The notes under the pieces were generated by a model. It did no database searches and was not told the origin of the DNA. It worked only from the letters and a program-made list of their open reading frames with translations. This document shows, one piece after another, positions 60,470 to 64,000 of a DNA stretch of 64,000 bases; positions within the stretch are counted from its first letter, which is position 1; every line of letters starts with the position of its first letter. The stretch comes from Polydactylus sextarius (Eukaryota > Chordata > Actinopteri > Polynemidae), in the NCBI GenBank assembly GCA_016801845.1, contig CM028916.1:11591514-11655513 (forward strand). Reading direction: 5' to 3'. Made by a program: the position numbers and the translations under genes.

Positions 60470-60700
60470 AGGTGTATTCACACCTGCTTTGTCTGGTGAG
60501 TTATCCTCGGTTCAGACCTGTTGTACCGGTGTGTGAACACAAACAGTCAAACTCGGTTGCGGAACCAAACAAGAGGAGTGAGACCCATGTGGAGAGGTGG
60601 TCTCGGTACGTTTCCAAACGAACCCTGGTGAGGTTCGTCTGAGGAGTGAAAACAGTGCGACCGCGAACCGACTCAGCCGTAAAAAAGCGTCCATCATTTT
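60470..60700. repeat. GC-richer block resembling a fish dispersed repeat
   Basis: The block beginning AAAGGTGTATTCACACCTG and containing repeated CGGTTC, GAACC and AACCAAAC motifs resembles non-autonomous DNA elements common in teleosts, whose ends read like GTGTGAACAC...GGTTCG. Family and ends are not determined. Its base composition contrasts with the AT-rich surroundings. Confidence 0.35.
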
Positions 60701-60811
60701 GGATTAAACAGGCTCCCGTAGTCTCGCATTACGATACAGGTGGTGAAGCGAGAGTGAGGGAGAGCCGGGGTTAAAGTGCATGCGTCTGTGAGAGAGAGGC
60801 TGTGATCAATC

Positions 60812-60869
60812 AGTTAGTTAGTTAGTTAGTTAGTTAGTTGGTTAGATAGTTTGTTAGTTTTTTTACCGG
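60812..60869. repeat. (GTTA)n microsatellite
   Basis: Seven clean GTTA units followed by degenerate ones. Confidence 0.9.
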
Positions 60870-61140
60870 AAGTGCCGTTCCGCACAACTTTGACCCCTGG
60901 AAGTCTGACAAAAGCATGGTGGGCGCACATGGGCGCTTTCCTTCGTCGTCTTTTGCAAAATTACAAGCACCATATTGTACAACTGACGTTGCATTTAACG
61001 CTCAACAACGTCTGCAAACGTCTATATCCGTAAAAACCTTATTACTATAAGGACGAGAAGAGCAGCACGCAAAATCTACACGATTGTTTACTGTCGCTGT
61101 GGGCTTCACATTTAATTCCACAGTTTTGTTTAACAAAATT

Positions 61141-61174
61141 GAAACTTAGGGTGTATCTATACACCCTAAGTTTC
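61141..61174. repeat. perfect 15-bp-arm palindrome with 4-nt loop
   Basis: Arms 61141-61155 and 61160-61174 are exact reverse complements around TCTA. It lies between gene C and cacnb2. Confidence 0.85.
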
Positions 61175-62684
61175 ACTAGAGCTTATTATAGGAAGGCCAC
61201 CTGAGGAAACACCTTGTTGTGAAGGTGATTCATTAATCATATGTTTCAGTATATTAGCCATAGCATTAACATGGCTCACAAGCTAAACACAAGTGCAAAC
61301 CCTGATCAAAGTGCTATCACACACTGTGTGAAAATTGTTGGGTTATTTGGGGGTTCTTTTGGTAACCCAGTTTCATGGTTACTGGTGTTGGGTTATTTAC
61401 CAATTTTCTGGGTTTTAGGGTTATTATTTCAACTCAATTTGTGGATTTTCAAGGTTATGGACCATTTGGGGGTGTTTTTGGAGGGTGACCTATTTTCTGG
61501 GCTAGAAGACTGGAGTTTTTTTTTTCTTTTTTTATTATTATTATTTTGCCTACATCATCAAGAAGCTGCGCAATGGAAATGAATGCGCTACCTCGGATGG
61601 TGAAACCCCCGCCATTTTCAAATTGTCTCTCATTTGATTTGGATCACCGACTCGAGCTCCCTGGCTCTGTCTTTATTGCCAGGGTCCTTGAGTTTTAAGT
61701 AAGTTACCTCCTGTACCTCTTTTGTAAAACTTGTATTGAGTTGTATTGTGTTTTTGTTTTGTAAGTGCTTACGTGCCAAAAACAAACTCAGTGGTCTGAA
61801 CAGTAGTCTATTAAGACAACATATTCTTTGTTTTACATTTTAATGATTTTCAACAATAGAATGCATATTTGTCAAAATTAACCTCCAATTGCTGTACAAA
61901 ACAAAAATAACCAAGACAAATAATACTGAAAGGAACCCATCAACTCAAGCATCCATACACAGTAGGTCTACCAACAGTGGAACAGGCTCTCTGGTTCTCC
62001 TTATATTTACCTAACAAGGCAATTATGAAGTATGTACAAATGCATAGAGATTGTATTCAAGCAATATATTTTATCACAAGAGGATGCATAGAGTATCCAG
62101 CATATAGTACAGGTCAGTGTCACCAAAAGATTATTCATGCTTCCAGACAGAACAAATGCAAGTCAATAAATATGCTTGAACACCATTTTTAAAAAGTAGG
62201 AAGTAAAGTATGACTTCCCTTTAGAATCAAGTAGAAAAATAGTTTGACTTTCAGTACCAATGTTTAAAATAAACTGTTGGCCTCTGAAGATACACATCTG
62301 ATATGAAACACATAGAGGCAGCATAAGATGTGACGACACTGAAATACACAAGTCAGTCCCCACAGTTGTTTGACCATGTGATTAGACAAATCATCCTTTT
62401 ATGTAACTTTGTAGAGACAAAAATCATAAAATGCCTTTAGTGGATAGAAATAGATGTTGATTCATCAAATTAGTTTCATCTTGTTTGTTTGAGATTATGT
62501 GTTAATTCTTTGATAACTAAAATCTTACCTTTACACTCTGGCCTTCCCCTAACCTCCCATTTTTCGCTTTTATACATGAAACCCCTGTGCCTATGTACTT
62601 GTGGTCTTGTCTGAAATTGTCTGTGTTACCTCCTCTTATATGTGTGTGTTTATGTGTTTATTTATTCCTTTCATTTTTATTTCT

Positions 62685-62755
62685 TCTGTACAGCACTTTG
62701 GTCAGTTAAAACTGTATTTAAATGTGCTTTATAAATAAATATTACTTACCAACTA
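62685..62755 (+). mobile_element. LINE 3' tail fragment
   Basis: CAGCACTTTGGTCAG followed by AAATGTGCTTTATAAATAAA matches the common fish L2-type LINE 3' end (AAAGCACTTTG...GTGCTATATAAATAAA). The rest of the element is not visible. Confidence 0.55.
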
Positions 62756-63154
62756 ACTGAGGAAAAAGAAGAAGCATCCTTACATTACAGTAAAACCAGG
62801 TGTTTATCATTTTTTGCAAGAAAAAATAAGGAAAAAGAAAAGTCAGTTTTTAAAATTATTAATTAATTATTATTATTTTTAACTAATACATTAATGGGAT
62901 AATTGTTCATATTACTTAATGGGCTGATTATACTGTTTGTTTGTTTTTTATTTGTGAAAAACAAGTTGGAAATACTGTATGTCAAAAACTGAAAAAACAA
63001 GTTTGTTTCTCCAATGTTCAGATATAATGTTCTTCACTGTCACATGTCATATATGTCATATATATATCTTGAACTCTATGCTGGGTAAAACAAAGTATTT
63101 GGGGAGACTGAAATTGTACTTTTAAGTTTTTTTGTTTTTTTTTTTTTTTGATAT

Positions 63155-63160
63155 TTTATT
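63155..63160 (-). other. candidate polyadenylation signal, cacnb2
   Basis: TTTATT on the plus strand reads AATAAA on the minus strand, about 340 nt after the cacnb2 stop. Other hexamers further left could equally be used. Confidence 0.3.
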
Positions 63161-63502
63161 GACAAAACAATTAATCAAGAAAAGACCCAGTAGATTAATT
63201 GATAATGACAATAAATATAAAATACAGCCCTACTATAGAACCCAAACTGCATAAGTAACCTGGTGTAACTTGATGTAAGTCTTGAACCGTGTTTGTGCAA
63301 AATACACACAAAGTCATGTAAATTAGATGAAAATAATTAAGACATAAATGTATCCTAGTGTGGCAAAAAGTAAAAAAATGGCAAACAATATGTGGAGAAA
63401 CTCTCTCTACAAAGATGACTCACTCTGCCCTCTCGATTAGTGCATTATAACTTGAGCAGCAAAAAAAACATGCACCAACCAAGAGTAGAAACAGAAAAAT
63501 AG

Positions 63503-64000
63503 TCACGAGTGTATATAAGAATCTCTATGCCATTGTCTTGCATCTCTGTCTCTATCTCTAACTCGATCCCTATCTCTGTCTCGTTCTCTGTCCTTGTACC
63601 TTTCTCTGTGTCTGTCTCTGTCTCGGTCTCTGTCTCTGCCGTGATGGTGGTGGTAGTTGTGATGATTGTGTGCAGGATAATGATCTGTCTGATGTGTCCG
63701 TGGTGGAATGTGCTGGTGATGCCTGTGCTGTCGGTTGCGTTCATTGTGCTCCTGCTCATAGTCTTCTTCGAAATGTGGCTGACTGTTTCCACGGTGATGC
63801 TGATGGTGGTGGTGGTGATGATGGTGGTTGCTGTTGTGATGGTGGTGGTTATGGCCTCGGTGGTTATAGCGAACCTCCTCCTCCTCTTCCACAACATCCT
63901 CCACCTCCTCTTCCCTCTCCTCTGGCAGGTGCCGGCGGGGAAGCCTCTGGCTGTAATCCCTGCTCGACTGTATTTCCATGCCACCGGATGTCTGGCTGTG
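63503..64000 (-). CDS. cacnb2: voltage-gated calcium channel beta-2 subunit, C-terminal end of last exon (partial)
   Basis: An open frame on the minus strand enters from the right edge and stops at 63503-63505 (TGA). The last ~165 residues run from HSQTSGGMEIQSSRDYSQ through an acidic stretch (EEREEEVEDVVEEEEEV), a His-rich stretch, an Arg/Asp-repeat stretch and the end DARQWHRDSYIHS. Human CACNB2 has the same kind of C-terminal region, rich in His then Arg/Asp/Lys, ending with a WNRDVY motif, which supports the identification; MRC1 and CACNB2 are also neighbours in human. Beta-2 subunits are cytoplasmic and control trafficking and gating of L-type channels. The SH3 and guanylate-kinase-like domains lie outside the window. 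Confidence 0.85.
   Translation of the reverse strand, partial: HSQTSGGMEIQSSRDYSQRLPRRHLPEEREEEVEDVVEEEEEVRYNHRGHNHHHHNSNHHHHHHHHQHHRGNSQPHFEEDYEQEHNERNRQHRHHQHIPPRTHQTDHYPAHNHHNYHHHHGRDRDRDRDRHRERYKDRERDRDRDRVRDRDRDARQWHRDSYIHS

Larger units (their letters stand above)
59516..63502. other. region between gene C and cacnb2 (both 3' ends)
   Basis: The two genes converge, so this 4-kb region contains both 3' UTRs. Visible content: a nested foldback (59562-59720), the gene C polyadenylation signal (60076), a GC-richer repeat-like block (about 60470-60700), a TTAG microsatellite (60812-60869), a perfect palindrome (61141-61174), a stretch with repeated GGGTTATTT motifs (61340-61440) and a LINE tail (62685-62755). 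No further coding gene is recognisable; slc39a12, which lies between MRC1 and CACNB2 in human, is absent. Confidence 0.55.

Noticed and set aside
61241..61582. 113-codon open frame with hydrophobic residues
   Set aside because: It arises from repeated GGGTTATTT/TTTTGG sequence; no conserved domain and no splice or start context.
63445..63984. Second long minus-strand frame over the cacnb2 end (Thr/Ile/Glu repeats)
   Set aside because: It is an out-of-frame shadow of the His and Arg/Asp repeats; the other frame matches the beta-2 subunit C-terminus.

Overview
The window is vertebrate nuclear DNA, most likely from a teleost (ray-finned) fish. Genes are split into many short GT-AG exons, introns are compact and AT-rich, and microsatellites and retroposon tails of the kind common in fish are scattered throughout. 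The predicted proteins are metazoan extracellular mosaics (LDL-receptor A, MAM, ricin-type CysR, fibronectin type II and C-type lectin domains) plus a calcium-channel beta subunit. I built the gene models by hand from domain homology, splice sites and reading phase.

Layout. (1) About 44-10410, minus strand: the first 25 coding exons of a MAM/LDLa protein, probably malrd1. It has a signal peptide, one LDLa module and seven MAM domains (the seventh incomplete) and runs off the left edge. (2) 12646-25299, 27427-42988 and 47047-59515, plus strand: three complete, intact macrophage mannose receptor (MRC1-type) genes in head-to-tail tandem, called A, B and C here. Their coding exons (31, 32 and 33) sum to 4269, 4329 and 4362 nt, all divisible by three, giving 1422, 1442 and 1453 residues, close to mammalian MRC1. 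Each encodes signal peptide, CysR, FN2, eight C-type lectin-like domains (CTLD), one membrane span and a short tail. (3) 63503 to the right edge, minus strand: the His- and Arg/Asp-rich C-terminal end of cacnb2.

The gene set matches the human 10p12 neighbourhood, where MRC1, CACNB2 and MALRD1 lie near each other, so this is an ancestral block with a local expansion of mrc1. The three receptors should be surface lectins of macrophages or endothelium that bind glycans and internalise them. The sequence shows that they have diverged at sites that matter: the CTLD4 Ca2+/sugar residues are complete in A and C but not in B; CTLD5 of C has a QPD triplet; the cytoplasmic FxNPxY-like motif keeps its Tyr only in A; B has a Lys inside the membrane span; and the CTLD6 long loop is encoded by one, two or three tiny phase-0 exons in A, B and C respectively.

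Non-coding content includes a degraded L2-type LINE inside gene B, several retroposon 3' tails, a near-perfect 47-nt-arm foldback in an intron of gene A, a nested foldback in the 3' flank of gene C, a perfect 15-bp palindrome near 61.16 kb and many simple repeats.
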